Part shown: piece after piece, positions 1 to 8,506 of the stretch
Position numbering within the stretch: position 1 is the stretch's first letter
How the letters are laid out: each line of letters begins with the position of its first letter
NCBI GenBank assembly: GCA_036960565.1
Contig: JBALXQ010000006.1
Span: forward strand, 87,539 to 151,538
DNA length: 64,000 nucleotides
Reading direction: 5' to 3'
Source of the DNA: Bermanella sp036960565
GTDB lineage: Bacteria > Pseudomonadota > Gammaproteobacteria > Pseudomonadales > Oceanobacteraceae
The notes under the pieces: generated by a model
Databases searched by the model: none
What the model was told of the DNA's origin: nothing
Seen by the model: only the letters and a program-made list of their open reading frames with translations
Made by a program: the position numbers and the translations under genes

Positions 1-2334
1 TTGATCACGCTTTTGCAATAATTCTTCACGCTGCAAGGTAAAGGTTTCCATATCCTGCATGGCATTTTGCCATTGAATGCGGGTTTCCTGTAATGTTTCT
101 TGCTCAACTATTTTTTGTTCTTTTTGCTCGCCAACTTCACCCAGCAACTGATTGCGTCGATTTACTTGCTGCTCAAGTTGAATTTTTTCAGCATGAATAG
201 TCGATTTATGATCGGACAATTGCTGTGAAGCCTGAGTCACTTCACGCTGAGCAGTATCTCTTTGTTGCTCTAGAGTGTTAATGCGCAAAGACACGGCTTC
301 TAAATCAGCATCCAATTCTTCGACTAGCGCATCTAGGTCATCTTCTTTTAGGATAAGCTCTTCAAGCTCTTGCTTACGAGCCAATACGCCAGATTGATCT
401 TCGCCAGCGCGCTTCACCCGAATCCAGTTAACACCAATCCAAATACCTTCAGGCGTAATTATGCTTTGCCCGTCAGACAAACCGCCGCGTTTCTCTAAAG
501 CGTCGGATAAATGATCGGCACACAAGATATTGTTTAACCAAGTGGTATTTAAACCCGTAACCTTGCCAGCCAATGAGCCACTCTCAACACCTGCAGTGTT
601 TGACTCCTCTACCAGAGTCATTTGCCCCTGCTTAAGGTGGGCTAATCGTTCAGCGTACTGATCAATACTAGGCACTACCACAGATTGCAATTGATCAGCC
701 AAAACGGTTTCCACCGCAGTTTCCCAACCACTTTGAACACTTATATTGTCAGCTATGCGTTTATTTTGATGTATTTGGTTTGATTGTAGCCAACGCCCGC
801 TTTCACTGTCGGTACCTAGCGCGGCTTGTTGTAACGCTTCAAGGGAGGCTTTACGCCCCATTACTGACTGCAACTGACTGCGCGATTCGTTAAGGCTTTG
901 ACTAAACGTTTGCTGCTTATCGCGAGTTTCTTCAATTTGATTTTGATACAAAGCCACATCTTGAATTTGCTGCTCAAGCTGTAGTTCTTTTTCACCCAAT
1001 TGCTCGTCCAACATGGCCAGCTGTTCTTGAGCTTCATCACCGATTTGCAAAGATTCCAGCTCACGTTGCAAGCGATCCATTCTTTGCTGAATACGGGTTA
1101 TGTTTTGTTCGTACTGCTGAATTTGCGACTGACTAACATCCGCTATACGCTGTGGACCCGATGACTTTTCATTAAAATCATCCCAAGACAACTGCCAGCT
1201 TTGCATTAACTCTTCGGCAGCCATCAAGTTTTCTTGGCCGGACTCTTCTTGAGCCAGTAACAACTCCGACTCAGGCTCCAGAGCCATCAATTCTTCTTCC
1301 AGGGATTCAAGAGTCATGGAATCCTCTTCATGCTGACTCAAAACCCCTTCAAGAGATAAAGCAACCTCTTGAAGATCACTATCTAGCTGTAAAGTACGCT
1401 GACTTTGGAACTGAATATTTTGTTCCATACGGCCAAGATTACCACCTAGCTCATAGAACTGAGCCTGCACTTTTTCAAATTCATCTGTGGAATCCACCAG
1501 CACAATACGTTTTTCTTCTACCTGGGTATCGTCATGAACCTGACCGGTAACCACCTCTTCTAAAGCTAATTCATGCTCGGCAATGACTTGATTAACTTGA
1601 CTCAGCTCGCTATCCATACCGCGCCAGCGCATCGCTAGTAACTGCGCTCGGGTTTGGCGTTCATCTTTTTTAAACTGAGTATATTTCTGCGCGGAATCAG
1701 CCTGGCGTTGTAAGCGATTAATTTGTCGTCCAAGCTCATCGCGAATATCACTTAAGCGCTCAAGGTTCTCATTGGTACGACGAATCCGATTTTCAGTTTC
1801 ACGACGACGCTCCTTATATTTAGAGATGCCGGCGGCTTCTTCAATAAAGACTCGCAATTCGTCTGGTTTAGATTCGATTAACTTTGAAATCATACCTTGT
1901 TCGATAATGGCATAACTTCTAGGACCTAGGCCGGTCCCTAAAAATAGATCTGTAATATCCCGGCGACGACATTTCACACCATTTAAATAATAGGTGGACT
2001 GACCGTCTCGAGTCACTTTACGTTTAAGAGAAATTTCTGCGTACTGAGCGTACTCACCTTGAAGCTTGCCCTCTGTATTATCAAAGACCAGCTCAACGGT
2101 GGTTTGACCGACAGGCTTACGACCCACAGAGCCATTAAAAATAACATCTGTCATGGAATCGCCACGCAGGTTTTTAGCTGAACTTTCGCCCATCACCCAG
2201 CGCACAGCATCGATGGTATTAGATTTTCCACAGCCGTTCGGCCCAACGATACACGTTAGATTAGTAGGAAATGGAATTCTGGTTGGGTCAACAAAAGATT
2301 TGAACCCAGCCATTTTAATGGACTTAAGTCGCAC
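1..2334 (-). CDS. smc: Chromosome segregation ATPase SMC (N-terminal part, runs off the window)
   Basis: This is the N-terminal 778 codons of the SMC ATPase, which dimerises through a hinge and organises sister chromosomes with its kleisin partners. The N-terminus carries the Walker A loop (GPNGCGKSNT, about residues 32-41) in the ABC head, followed by a long Gln/Glu-rich coiled coil. The middle (about residues 520-640) has lower coiled-coil character and should be the hinge. The family is usually about 1,160 residues, so the second coiled-coil arm and the Walker B/signature head lie beyond the left edge. Translation starts at a GTG (2332-2334) preceded by AGGGG at good spacing. The start lies 19 nt downstream of the gntR stop, so the two are probably cotranscribed. 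The reading frame is open to base 1. Confidence 0.96.
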   Translation of the reverse strand, partial: MRLKSIKMAGFKSFVDPTRIPFPTNLTCIVGPNGCGKSNTIDAVRWVMGESSAKNLRGDSMTDVIFNGSVGRKPVGQTTVELVFDNTEGKLQGEYAQYAEISLKRKVTRDGQSTYYLNGVKCRRRDITDLFLGTGLGPRSYAIIEQGMISKLIESKPDELRVFIEEAAGISKYKERRRETENRIRRTNENLERLSDIRDELGRQINRLQRQADSAQKYTQFKKDERQTRAQLLAMRWRGMDSELSQVNQVIAEHELALEEVVTGQVHDDTQVEEKRIVLVDSTDEFEKVQAQFYELGGNLGRMEQNIQFQSQRTLQLDSDLQEVALSLEGVLSQHEEDSMTLESLEEELMALEPESELLLAQEESGQENLMAAEELMQSWQLSWDDFNEKSSGPQRIADVSQSQIQQYEQNITRIQQRMDRLQRELESLQIGDEAQEQLAMLDEQLGEKELQLEQQIQDVALYQNQIEETRDKQQTFSQSLNESRSQLQSVMGRKASLEALQQAALGTDSESGRWLQSNQIHQNKRIADNISVQSGWETAVETVLADQLQSVVVPSIDQYAERLAHLKQGQMTLVEESNTAGVESGSLAGKVTGLNTTWLNNILCADHLSDALEKRGGLSDGQSIITPEGIWIGVNWIRVKRAGEDQSGVLARKQELEELILKEDDLDALVEELDADLEAVSLRINTLEQQRDTAQREVTQASQQLSDHKSTIHAEKIQLEQQVNRRNQLLGEVGEQKEQKIVEQETLQETRIQWQNAMQDMETFTLQREELLQKRDQ

Positions 2335-2353
2335 GGTACGCCCCTTTTTATTA

Positions 2354-3016
2354 TTAGTGCTCTAGGGCATTCATCATGATATCTAGTAAGTGCTTGCCAT
2401 AGTCCTGCATGGACTTCTCTACTTTGGCAATATCGCGTTTCAACACACCTTCTAGCAACTGAGCAAAGAACGTCATGCTATAGCCCATGGCATCCACATC
2501 TAACGTTAATGCTTCTTGATAGGCTCGGTGAATAGCAGGCTGAAGATCTTCCAGCATACCTTCTAAATAAGGATTATGGGCCATGGGATAAGCCATGCGC
2601 ATTAAATCAAAGCCAGCTTTTACCACACGAGTGGGAACATCAGAGCCTGATTCATTGGCGATAGACCTGATTTTTTGTAACTGTTCAACCAGTGGATCTA
2701 GCTCACCCGGCTTCCAGTCGGCAGCCACTTTACTGGCTAATACTATCAATAAAATAATATAAATTTCGTATAAGGCTTGGACATTTGCCTTATTCATTTC
2801 GGCCACCATCGCACCGCGACGTGGCAAAATATCAATTAGGTGACGACCTTCCAAAATCAACAAGGCCTCGCGAACAGAGCCACGACTTACTTCTAAGTCA
2901 TTGGCCACTTTCAATTCTTGAATGCGCTCTTTTGACTTTAACTTACCCGTGATGATTTGATCACCAAGGTGCTGAGCAATTTGTTCGGCTAAACTTTCTG
3001 GGGCTTTGAAACTCAT
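2354..3016 (-). CDS. GntR-family (FadR/FCD type) transcriptional regulator
   Basis: A 220-residue regulator. Residues about 8-75 form a winged helix (ESLAEQIAQHLGDQIITGKL, then SRGSVREALLILEGRHLI), the GntR DNA-binding signature. The remaining roughly 140 residues are an all-helical FCD-like ligand/dimerisation domain. Family members respond to small carboxylates or acyl-CoAs, but the effector cannot be read here. It sits directly upstream of smc on the same strand, an arrangement I recall from pseudomonads. The start at 3016 has a weak TAGGG ribosome site. A FadR-like half-palindrome 76 nt upstream suggests autoregulation. It could also influence the acs gene upstream, but that is inference. 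Confidence 0.9.
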   Translation of the reverse strand: MSFKAPESLAEQIAQHLGDQIITGKLKSKERIQELKVANDLEVSRGSVREALLILEGRHLIDILPRRGAMVAEMNKANVQALYEIYIILLIVLASKVAADWKPGELDPLVEQLQKIRSIANESGSDVPTRVVKAGFDLMRMAYPMAHNPYLEGMLEDLQPAIHRAYQEALTLDVDAMGYSMTFFAQLLEGVLKRDIAKVEKSMQDYGKHLLDIMMNALEH

Positions 3017-3091
3017 GCGGCCCTAAATCCTGTACAAAATACCATCAATACCAACCCATATTCCATGGGTACAAGGGCGCTAGTGTATCAT

Positions 3092-3103
3092 ATTGTAAAC
3101 AAT
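3092..3103. promoter_or_regulatory. Candidate GntR/FadR-type operator upstream of the gntR gene
   Basis: ATTGTAAACAAT is an inverted repeat (ATTGT-aa-ACAAT) that fits the loose GntR-family pattern TNGTnnACNA. It lies 76 nt upstream of the gntR start, in the acs-gntR gap. Family knowledge makes autoregulation plausible. The site is short, so chance is possible. Confidence 0.35.
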
Positions 3104-3188
3104 TGACTATGGTTGCCACAGATCAAAAAGACCTGCGGCACCGATTAAATCACCGCAAATAATAACACCCGCCCCAATCGTTTAAATA

Positions 3189-5156
3189 TCAAGCAGACAC
3201 AACATCCACTGTAATTTTCTCGTGCTCTTTAATTAACTCAACCACTACAGATTCGTCTGCTAATGTTGAGATATCACCCAAGGTATCAAACTCATTTGCA
3301 GCGATTTTACGTAAAATACGGCGCATGATTTTACCGCTTCGAGTTTTTGGTAGACCTGGTGAAAACTGAATTAAATCCGGCGTAGCAATGGCTCCAATAT
3401 CAGCTCGAACCCATTTTTTAAGCTCAGCCCTTAACTCTGGCGTCGCATCCACACCGGCATTAAGGGTCACATAAACATAAATCCCCTGCCCTTTGATATC
3501 ATGCGGATAACCCACCACTGCCGCCTCAGCCACACAATCGTGGGCCACTAAAGCACTTTCAATTTCGGCTGTTCCCATACGATGTCCAGATACGTTTAAT
3601 ACATCATCTACACGACCTGTGATCCAATAATAACCGTCCGCATCTCGACGAACACCGTCCCCAGAAAAGTAGGTTCCGGGAAACGTTTTAAAGTAGGTCT
3701 CAATAAAACGCTTGTGATCGCCGTAGACACTGCGCATTTGACCAGGCCAGCTATCTAACATGACCAACGAGCCCTCAGCCTCACCCTCTAAAATATTACC
3801 GTCATTATCAACAATGGCTGGTTGTACTCCTGGCATGGGCTTGGAAGCCGATCCAGGCTTAAGATCAGTGGCACCAGGCAATGGGCTAATTAATATGCCA
3901 CCTGTTTCGGTTTGCCACCAGGTATCAACAATTGGGCAGCGGCTATCACCAATGGTTTTAAAGTACCATTCCCAGGCCTCAGGATTAATCGGCTCACCCA
4001 CACTGCCCAGTAAACGAAGGCTTTTACGATGAGTCCCCTCAATTGCCTTATCCCCTTGTGCCATTAGTGCTCGAATAGCGGTAGGCGCTGTGTAAAGAAT
4101 ATTAATCTGGTGCTTATCAACCACCTGAGCCATGCGATTTACTGCTGGATAATTTGGCACACCTTCAAATAAAACAGTGGTAGCGCCATTGGCCAGAGGC
4201 CCATAAATCATATAACTATGACCTGTAATCCACCCCACATCTGCGGTACACCAGTAAACTTCGCCAGGCTTGTAATCAAACACGTTTTCGTGAGTGTAAG
4301 CGGCATACACTAGGTAGCCACCCGTAGTATGCAGCACCCCTTTTGGCTTGCCGGTGCTACCTGATGTATACAAGATAAACAAAGGATCTTCTGCGTTCAT
4401 TTCTTCACACGGACAATCAGCATCAACTTGCTTAAGCGCTTGCCCGTAATCAACATCACGCCCTTCTTGCCAGCTAACATTGCTACCAGTGCGCTTAACA
4501 ACCAATACTTTTTCAACACATTCAGTACCGGCTTTTGATAACGCATCATCAACACAAGCTTTCAGAGGGACAACCTTGCCGCCACGAACACCTTCATCTG
4601 CGGTAATTACCCATTTACTACTGCAACCCTCAATACGCCCCGCCAAAGCATCAGCGCTAAAACCACCAAAAACCACACTATGAATGGCACCAATACGGGC
4701 ACAGGCCAGCATTGCCAAGGATGCCTCTACTACCATTGGCATATACAGGGTCACCACATCGCCTTTTTGAACCCCCATATCTTTTAAAACATTAGCAAAT
4801 TTAGAAACCGCTTCATGTAACTGGGAATACGTTAGAGATTTATCATCTGTTGGCTCGTCACCTTCCCAAATAATAGCCGTGTCATTTGCTTTTTCTGGCA
4901 AGTGGCGGTCGACACAGTTATGGCAAATATTAAGTGTGCCATCGTAAAACCACTTAATGTGTAAGTCGTCCTCGTTAAAACTCACGTCCTTAACTTTACT
5001 GTAAGGCTTAAACCAATCTAGTCGCTTACCCTGTTCAGCCCAAAACGCCTCAGGATCATCAACCGATTGCTTATAGACTTGCTGGTATTTCTCAGCATTA
5101 ATATGAGCAGATTGAGCCCACTCAGGACTTACTTTATGAAGAGGATATTCACTCAT
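3189..5156 (-). CDS. acs: Acetyl-coenzyme A synthetase
   Basis: AMP-forming acetyl-CoA synthetase, 655 residues and the usual family length. It activates acetate to acetyl-CoA through acetyl-adenylate in the cytoplasm. The adenylation P-loop YTSGSTGKPKG lies near residue 265 and the A5 region (DTWWQTETGG) near 410. The C-terminal lid carries the PKTRSGKIMRRILR motif, whose lysine is the residue known to be inactivated by acetylation in this family. It is monocistronic, with about 170 nt of spacer before gntR. The 220-nt upstream gap contains several GTCAC words but no promoter I can name. Acetate scavenging of this kind is common in marine heterotrophs. Confidence 0.97.
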   Translation of the reverse strand: MSEYPLHKVSPEWAQSAHINAEKYQQVYKQSVDDPEAFWAEQGKRLDWFKPYSKVKDVSFNEDDLHIKWFYDGTLNICHNCVDRHLPEKANDTAIIWEGDEPTDDKSLTYSQLHEAVSKFANVLKDMGVQKGDVVTLYMPMVVEASLAMLACARIGAIHSVVFGGFSADALAGRIEGCSSKWVITADEGVRGGKVVPLKACVDDALSKAGTECVEKVLVVKRTGSNVSWQEGRDVDYGQALKQVDADCPCEEMNAEDPLFILYTSGSTGKPKGVLHTTGGYLVYAAYTHENVFDYKPGEVYWCTADVGWITGHSYMIYGPLANGATTVLFEGVPNYPAVNRMAQVVDKHQINILYTAPTAIRALMAQGDKAIEGTHRKSLRLLGSVGEPINPEAWEWYFKTIGDSRCPIVDTWWQTETGGILISPLPGATDLKPGSASKPMPGVQPAIVDNDGNILEGEAEGSLVMLDSWPGQMRSVYGDHKRFIETYFKTFPGTYFSGDGVRRDADGYYWITGRVDDVLNVSGHRMGTAEIESALVAHDCVAEAAVVGYPHDIKGQGIYVYVTLNAGVDATPELRAELKKWVRADIGAIATPDLIQFSPGLPKTRSGKIMRRILRKIAANEFDTLGDISTLADESVVVELIKEHEKITVDVVSA

Positions 5157-5376
5157 GGGGTTTCCTACCCTAAACGGGATATTGATTAATAGTTATTTTT
5201 ATACTTAATATTTTAATCACTGAATTTAACCAGATCAATGGCTTGTTTCAACCATTAGAGTCACAAAATAACTCAGTCACCTGTCACTATTTACTCCTTT
5301 AGGTGGCTTCTAACGCCCTAGCGAGCCCTCCTTAAGTTGATACACTGCTATTACCCCCACATTTTACGAGCCTCTT

Positions 5377-6396
5377 ATGGAAAACCTCATTAACCATCAA
5401 GGTCAGGTTAAATTCGGCTTATTCGAAAACACACCCAGCACCATCAATCATCATGACTTTGATTTACGCGATCACATGGATAAGCCCATCAAAGGCTTGC
5501 GTAAAAAAATGAAATTTAATCAATTTCAATTTATTGGCCTCACTGGCGAGGATTTCATCCTAGGCGTGGCCATTGTTAATTTAAAATGGGTCAGCAACTG
5601 TTTTATTTATATATACGAGCCTAAAACGAAAAACTTTAAAGAATATTCCTGGCTTAAACCTCTTGCGATGCAAACACAATCAAGCAACCAACCTAACAAT
5701 GGAGATTGGTCGTTTAAATCAGGGAAGAATGAAATAAAAATTCAATCAACACCTGGCGCTCGCCAACTATTACTAAAAATTGGCGATGAATTAAATGTGG
5801 ATATTTGCATTGATGAAAAAACAACCAAACAACAAGACAACTACCAACCATTAGCCGTTTGCTGTCGCGCAGGCTACAGCGGCTGGGTATTCACCCAAAA
5901 AGCCACCGCCCTTGAATTCAACGGTGATATCAAATGGCAAAACCGCCATATTGATACCAACAACTTATTGGCCAGCGTCGATTGGTCCTGCGGCTACATG
6001 CGTAGAGAAACATTTTGGAACTGGGCAAGTCTAAGCCACAAGACAGAAAACGGTACAAAAGTTGGTTTAAATTTAGCTGTTGGCGTTAATGAAACCAGCC
6101 ACACTGAAAACGGTTTATGGATAAACAACGAACTAATAAAACTGGACCGAGCCGAATTTATTTTTGAACGCGCAAACCGATTAAACACTTGGCAAGTTAA
6201 AACCAGTGACGGGCATATCAACCTAACCTTTGAGCCAGAGGGAGAACGCAAAGAAAAAATAAATGCTGGCTTCATTGCATCCAACTTCACACAACTCTTT
6301 GGTCGTTTTTACGGTCAGGTAAAAGATAAAGACGGCAATACAATTGAAATAGATGGCGCCATGGGATTTTGCGAAGATCATTTCGCCAAATGGTAA
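5377..6396 (+). CDS. DUF2804 family protein
   Basis: A 339-residue cytoplasmic protein without signal peptide or membrane segments. The start region (HQGQVKFGLFENTPSTINHHDFDLRD) and the C-terminal part (QLFGRFYGQV, then GAMGFCEDHFAKW) match my memory of DUF2804, a beta-rich family related in fold to lipocalin-like AttH/hydroxyneurosporene-synthase domains. The biochemical role is unknown. It stands alone, divergent from acs and convergent with norR. The ribosome site in front of the ATG is poor. Its 3' end abuts a patch of short duplicated sequences. Confidence 0.85.
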   Translation: MENLINHQGQVKFGLFENTPSTINHHDFDLRDHMDKPIKGLRKKMKFNQFQFIGLTGEDFILGVAIVNLKWVSNCFIYIYEPKTKNFKEYSWLKPLAMQTQSSNQPNNGDWSFKSGKNEIKIQSTPGARQLLLKIGDELNVDICIDEKTTKQQDNYQPLAVCCRAGYSGWVFTQKATALEFNGDIKWQNRHIDTNNLLASVDWSCGYMRRETFWNWASLSHKTENGTKVGLNLAVGVNETSHTENGLWINNELIKLDRAEFIFERANRLNTWQVKTSDGHINLTFEPEGERKEKINAGFIASNFTQLFGRFYGQVKDKDGNTIEIDGAMGFCEDHFAKW

Positions 6397-6400
6397 CGCA

Positions 6401-6555
6401 CAGGGACGTGCTAATGTCACGAGAGGCAGGGACGCCGGAAGTGACAAGTACAGGGACGTGCTAATGTCACGGAAGGCAGGCTTGATATGTGCTCCATGCA
6501 ATATCAAGGTACCTGCCATCCTTGGCAATAATACCGCGAGAGGCAGGCTTGATAT
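6401..6555. repeat. Mosaic of short direct and inverted repeats between two convergent genes
   Basis: A 30-bp unit beginning CAGGGACGTGCTAATGTCAC occurs at 6401-6430 and again at 6451-6480 with two mismatches, 50 bp apart. The word AGGCAGGCTTGATAT occurs exactly at 6474-6488 and 6541-6555. The segment GGCAGG-CTTGATAT (6475-6488) pairs with ATATCAAG-gt-a-CCTGCC (6501-6517) to form a long hairpin. The patch begins just after the DUF2804 stop. No T-tract follows, so it is not a normal terminator. Confidence 0.75.
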
Positions 6556-6580
6556 TCACGCCCTTTTTAGTTCAATCAAA

Positions 6581-6612
6581 CCCCAAGCTACTTCAACCCC
6601 AAGCTACTTCAA
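6581..6612. repeat. Exact 16-bp tandem duplication across the norR stop codon
   Basis: CCCCAAGCTACTTCAA is present twice in direct tandem (6581-6596 and 6597-6612). The copy within norR encodes its last codons and the TAG stop. The second copy lies immediately beyond the stop, as expected from replication slippage. Confidence 0.85.
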
Positions 6613-8118
6613 CCCCAAACGCTTTGCCAAGCGATGCAAGTTCCCAGAATCCAGCCCCAACAACTTAGCCGCTACCGACCAATTACCAAGACCCTTCTCT
6701 CGTGCTACATTAATCATATTAATTTGCAGCTCTTTTACCGCTTGATTTAAAAACACCTGACCCACAGCCTTATCTGCTACAGCATTCGCAGCCGAATGCT
6801 GCGCAACAGGCATCTTCATCACATCCAAATACCCAGGGCTTAATGTCACTATGCTTTCCCCTGGATGCTGTGCCACCGCCACCAATGCTGCCCGTGAAAT
6901 AGTATGCTCAAGTTCCCGCACATTACCTGGCCAGCCATATTGCATTAATACCGATTCAGCCGCCGGAGCCACACGCAAACCACGCAACCCCATTTGCGCT
7001 CGGCTCCTTTCTATAAAAAAACCTGCTAACAATAAAACATCATTTTCTCGCTCCCTTAACGCCGGCACATGGATAGGGTAAACACTTAATCTATGATACA
7101 GGTCGGCTCTAAATTCTTGGCGCTCCACCATCTCAGCTAGGTTACGATTGGTTGCTGCCACAATGCGCACATCAACATGATGGAACTCATCACTGCCCAC
7201 CCGCTGAATATCACCGCTTTGAATGGCCCTTAATAATTTGGCCTGAATAGCCAAAGGCAACTCACCAACTTCATCTAAAAATAAAGTGCCTTTATGAGCC
7301 AGCTCAAACTTCCCTTTGCGCTCACTTACCGCACCTGTAAAAGCCCCCTTCACATGGCCAAACAACTCACTTTCTGCTAACTGCTCAGGCAGGGCCGCAC
7401 AGTTTACAAATATATAAGCATTGTCTTTACGCTTTGACTGATTATGAATGGCCTTGGCCACCAACTCTTTACCTGTGCCGGTCTCCCCCTGAATAAGCGC
7501 GGTCAATTGTGAGCCCGCCACCACAGAAATGGCCTGCTGTAATTGCTGCATACTGGCACTCTCACCAATCATGCTAAAAGAGGTTTCAGGCGCTTCCTGA
7601 GAAGACATTAAATAGTTTGCCGATGGCGACTTCTTAAGCAACACATCCTGCTCAATCACCGCGCCTATTAAGGACAACCACTGCCTAATTTCAACCTGCA
7701 ATGAAGTGGGAAAAGAACCCGCCCTTAATGCATCCAGTGTTAACAACCCCCACGCCTTACCATCCAGATCAATGCGAGCACCCATGCAGTCGTGCACATT
7801 CAGCTTTCCCTTGTGATTAGGAATCAAGCCATCAAATGGATCCAAAAGTTCGGCATCGTGAGCAAAGTGAACAGGCTCTCCAGTGGCCATTATGGCTTGC
7901 AACCTGGGCTGATGAGTCAGCTCGAAGCGTCGCCCCATAGCATCCTTACTCAACCCCAAGGCAGACACAGGCACCAAAACATCCTGCTTTAATTTCATGA
8001 TGCACAAGGCATCTACAGGCAATGCATCCCGCATATCATCAAGTATTTGCTCGCACTTACCTTGAAGCCCTCCTGGGCGAATTAAATTCTCCCACCTCTT
8101 TATCTCAGACACTGTCAT
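6604..8118 (-). CDS. norR: Nitric-oxide-responsive sigma-54 activator NorR
   Basis: An enhancer-binding protein of about 504 residues. The N-terminal GAF-type domain (roughly 1-170) would hold the non-haem iron that senses NO. The central AAA+ domain contains Walker A (GETGTGKE), the sigma-54 contact loop GAFTGA and the Walker B segment TLFLDEVGELP. The C-terminal Fis-type helix-turn-helix ends in NLHRLAKRLGLK, nearly identical to my recollection of E. coli NorR. I chose the ATG at 8118 rather than an upstream TTG at 8139, because the longer form would run over the NorR binding sites and adds no conserved sequence. It is divergent from the nnrS operon it presumably controls. An exact 16-bp duplication covers its stop codon. 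Confidence 0.93.
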   Translation of the reverse strand: MTVSEIKRWENLIRPGGLQGKCEQILDDMRDALPVDALCIMKLKQDVLVPVSALGLSKDAMGRRFELTHQPRLQAIMATGEPVHFAHDAELLDPFDGLIPNHKGKLNVHDCMGARIDLDGKAWGLLTLDALRAGSFPTSLQVEIRQWLSLIGAVIEQDVLLKKSPSANYLMSSQEAPETSFSMIGESASMQQLQQAISVVAGSQLTALIQGETGTGKELVAKAIHNQSKRKDNAYIFVNCAALPEQLAESELFGHVKGAFTGAVSERKGKFELAHKGTLFLDEVGELPLAIQAKLLRAIQSGDIQRVGSDEFHHVDVRIVAATNRNLAEMVERQEFRADLYHRLSVYPIHVPALRERENDVLLLAGFFIERSRAQMGLRGLRVAPAAESVLMQYGWPGNVRELEHTISRAALVAVAQHPGESIVTLSPGYLDVMKMPVAQHSAANAVADKAVGQVFLNQAVKELQINMINVAREKGLGNWSVAAKLLGLDSGNLHRLAKRLGLK

Positions 8119-8170
8119 TTCGACACCACTTAAAGTCAATTTGACACCATTAATGTAGTGTCATTATGAC
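8114..8170. promoter_or_regulatory. Three NorR enhancer sites (GT-N7-AC)
   Basis: Three near-palindromes fit the NorR consensus GT-N7-AC: GTCATTTCGAC (8114-8124), GTCAATTTGAC (8135-8145) and GTCATTATGAC (8160-8170). Start-to-start spacings are 21 and 25 bp. E. coli NorR is also known to need three such sites. They lie between norR and the sigma-54-like promoter of the divergent operon, and the first overlaps the norR start codon, consistent with autorepression. Confidence 0.88.
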
Positions 8171-8212
8171 ACTTATAGGCGACTACCCCAGAAAGATCAA
8201 GGGGTCAGGAGT

Positions 8213-8227
8213 TGGCACAAGTCTTGA
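8213..8227 (+). promoter_or_regulatory. Sigma-54 (-24/-12) promoter of the nnrS operon
   Basis: TGGCAC-N5-TTGA matches the sigma-54 consensus TGGCAC-N5-TTGC at all but the last base. It lies 43 bp downstream of the nearest NorR site and about 50 bp upstream of the first gene, the geometry expected for an activator working from upstream enhancers. Confidence 0.75.
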
Positions 8228-8278
8228 TATACCTATAAGCAAGAATACACACAGAAATAAGAAACGAGAGAGAACAAG

Positions 8279-8506
8279 ATGAACACCAACAAACTGGGAC
8301 AAACCGGTATCTACATGATGATCATAGGCCTAACGATCAGCAGCTTATGTTTTGTTGGTGCATTTATTAAAGAAGATTCATTACCCCTAGGGGCGCAGGT
8401 AGCTTGCCACATAGGTTTTTTCATTTTCCCACTGGCCATTAAATTAGGCTATGTATTCAAGTTAATCGAGGCCAATCAATCCAATAGGAGGTTAGCCAAT
8501 GCTTAA
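8279..8506 (+). CDS. Small two-helix membrane protein of the NO-response operon
   Basis: A 75-residue protein with two hydrophobic segments (about residues 11-29 and 38-58) joined by a short loop, and a polar C-terminal tail. It is the first gene behind the NorR-controlled promoter, with a GAGAGAA ribosome site, and its 3' end overlaps the nnrS start by 8 nt, implying translational coupling. I do not recognise the family. Context suggests a small partner or assembly factor for NnrS in the inner membrane. This is inferred from position only. Confidence 0.8.
   Translation: MNTNKLGQTGIYMMIIGLTISSLCFVGAFIKEDSLPLGAQVACHIGFFIFPLAIKLGYVFKLIEANQSNRRLANA

Noticed and set aside
861..1064. Short minus-strand frame within smc
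   Set aside because: It is out of frame with SMC, whose coiled-coil reading frame is open throughout.
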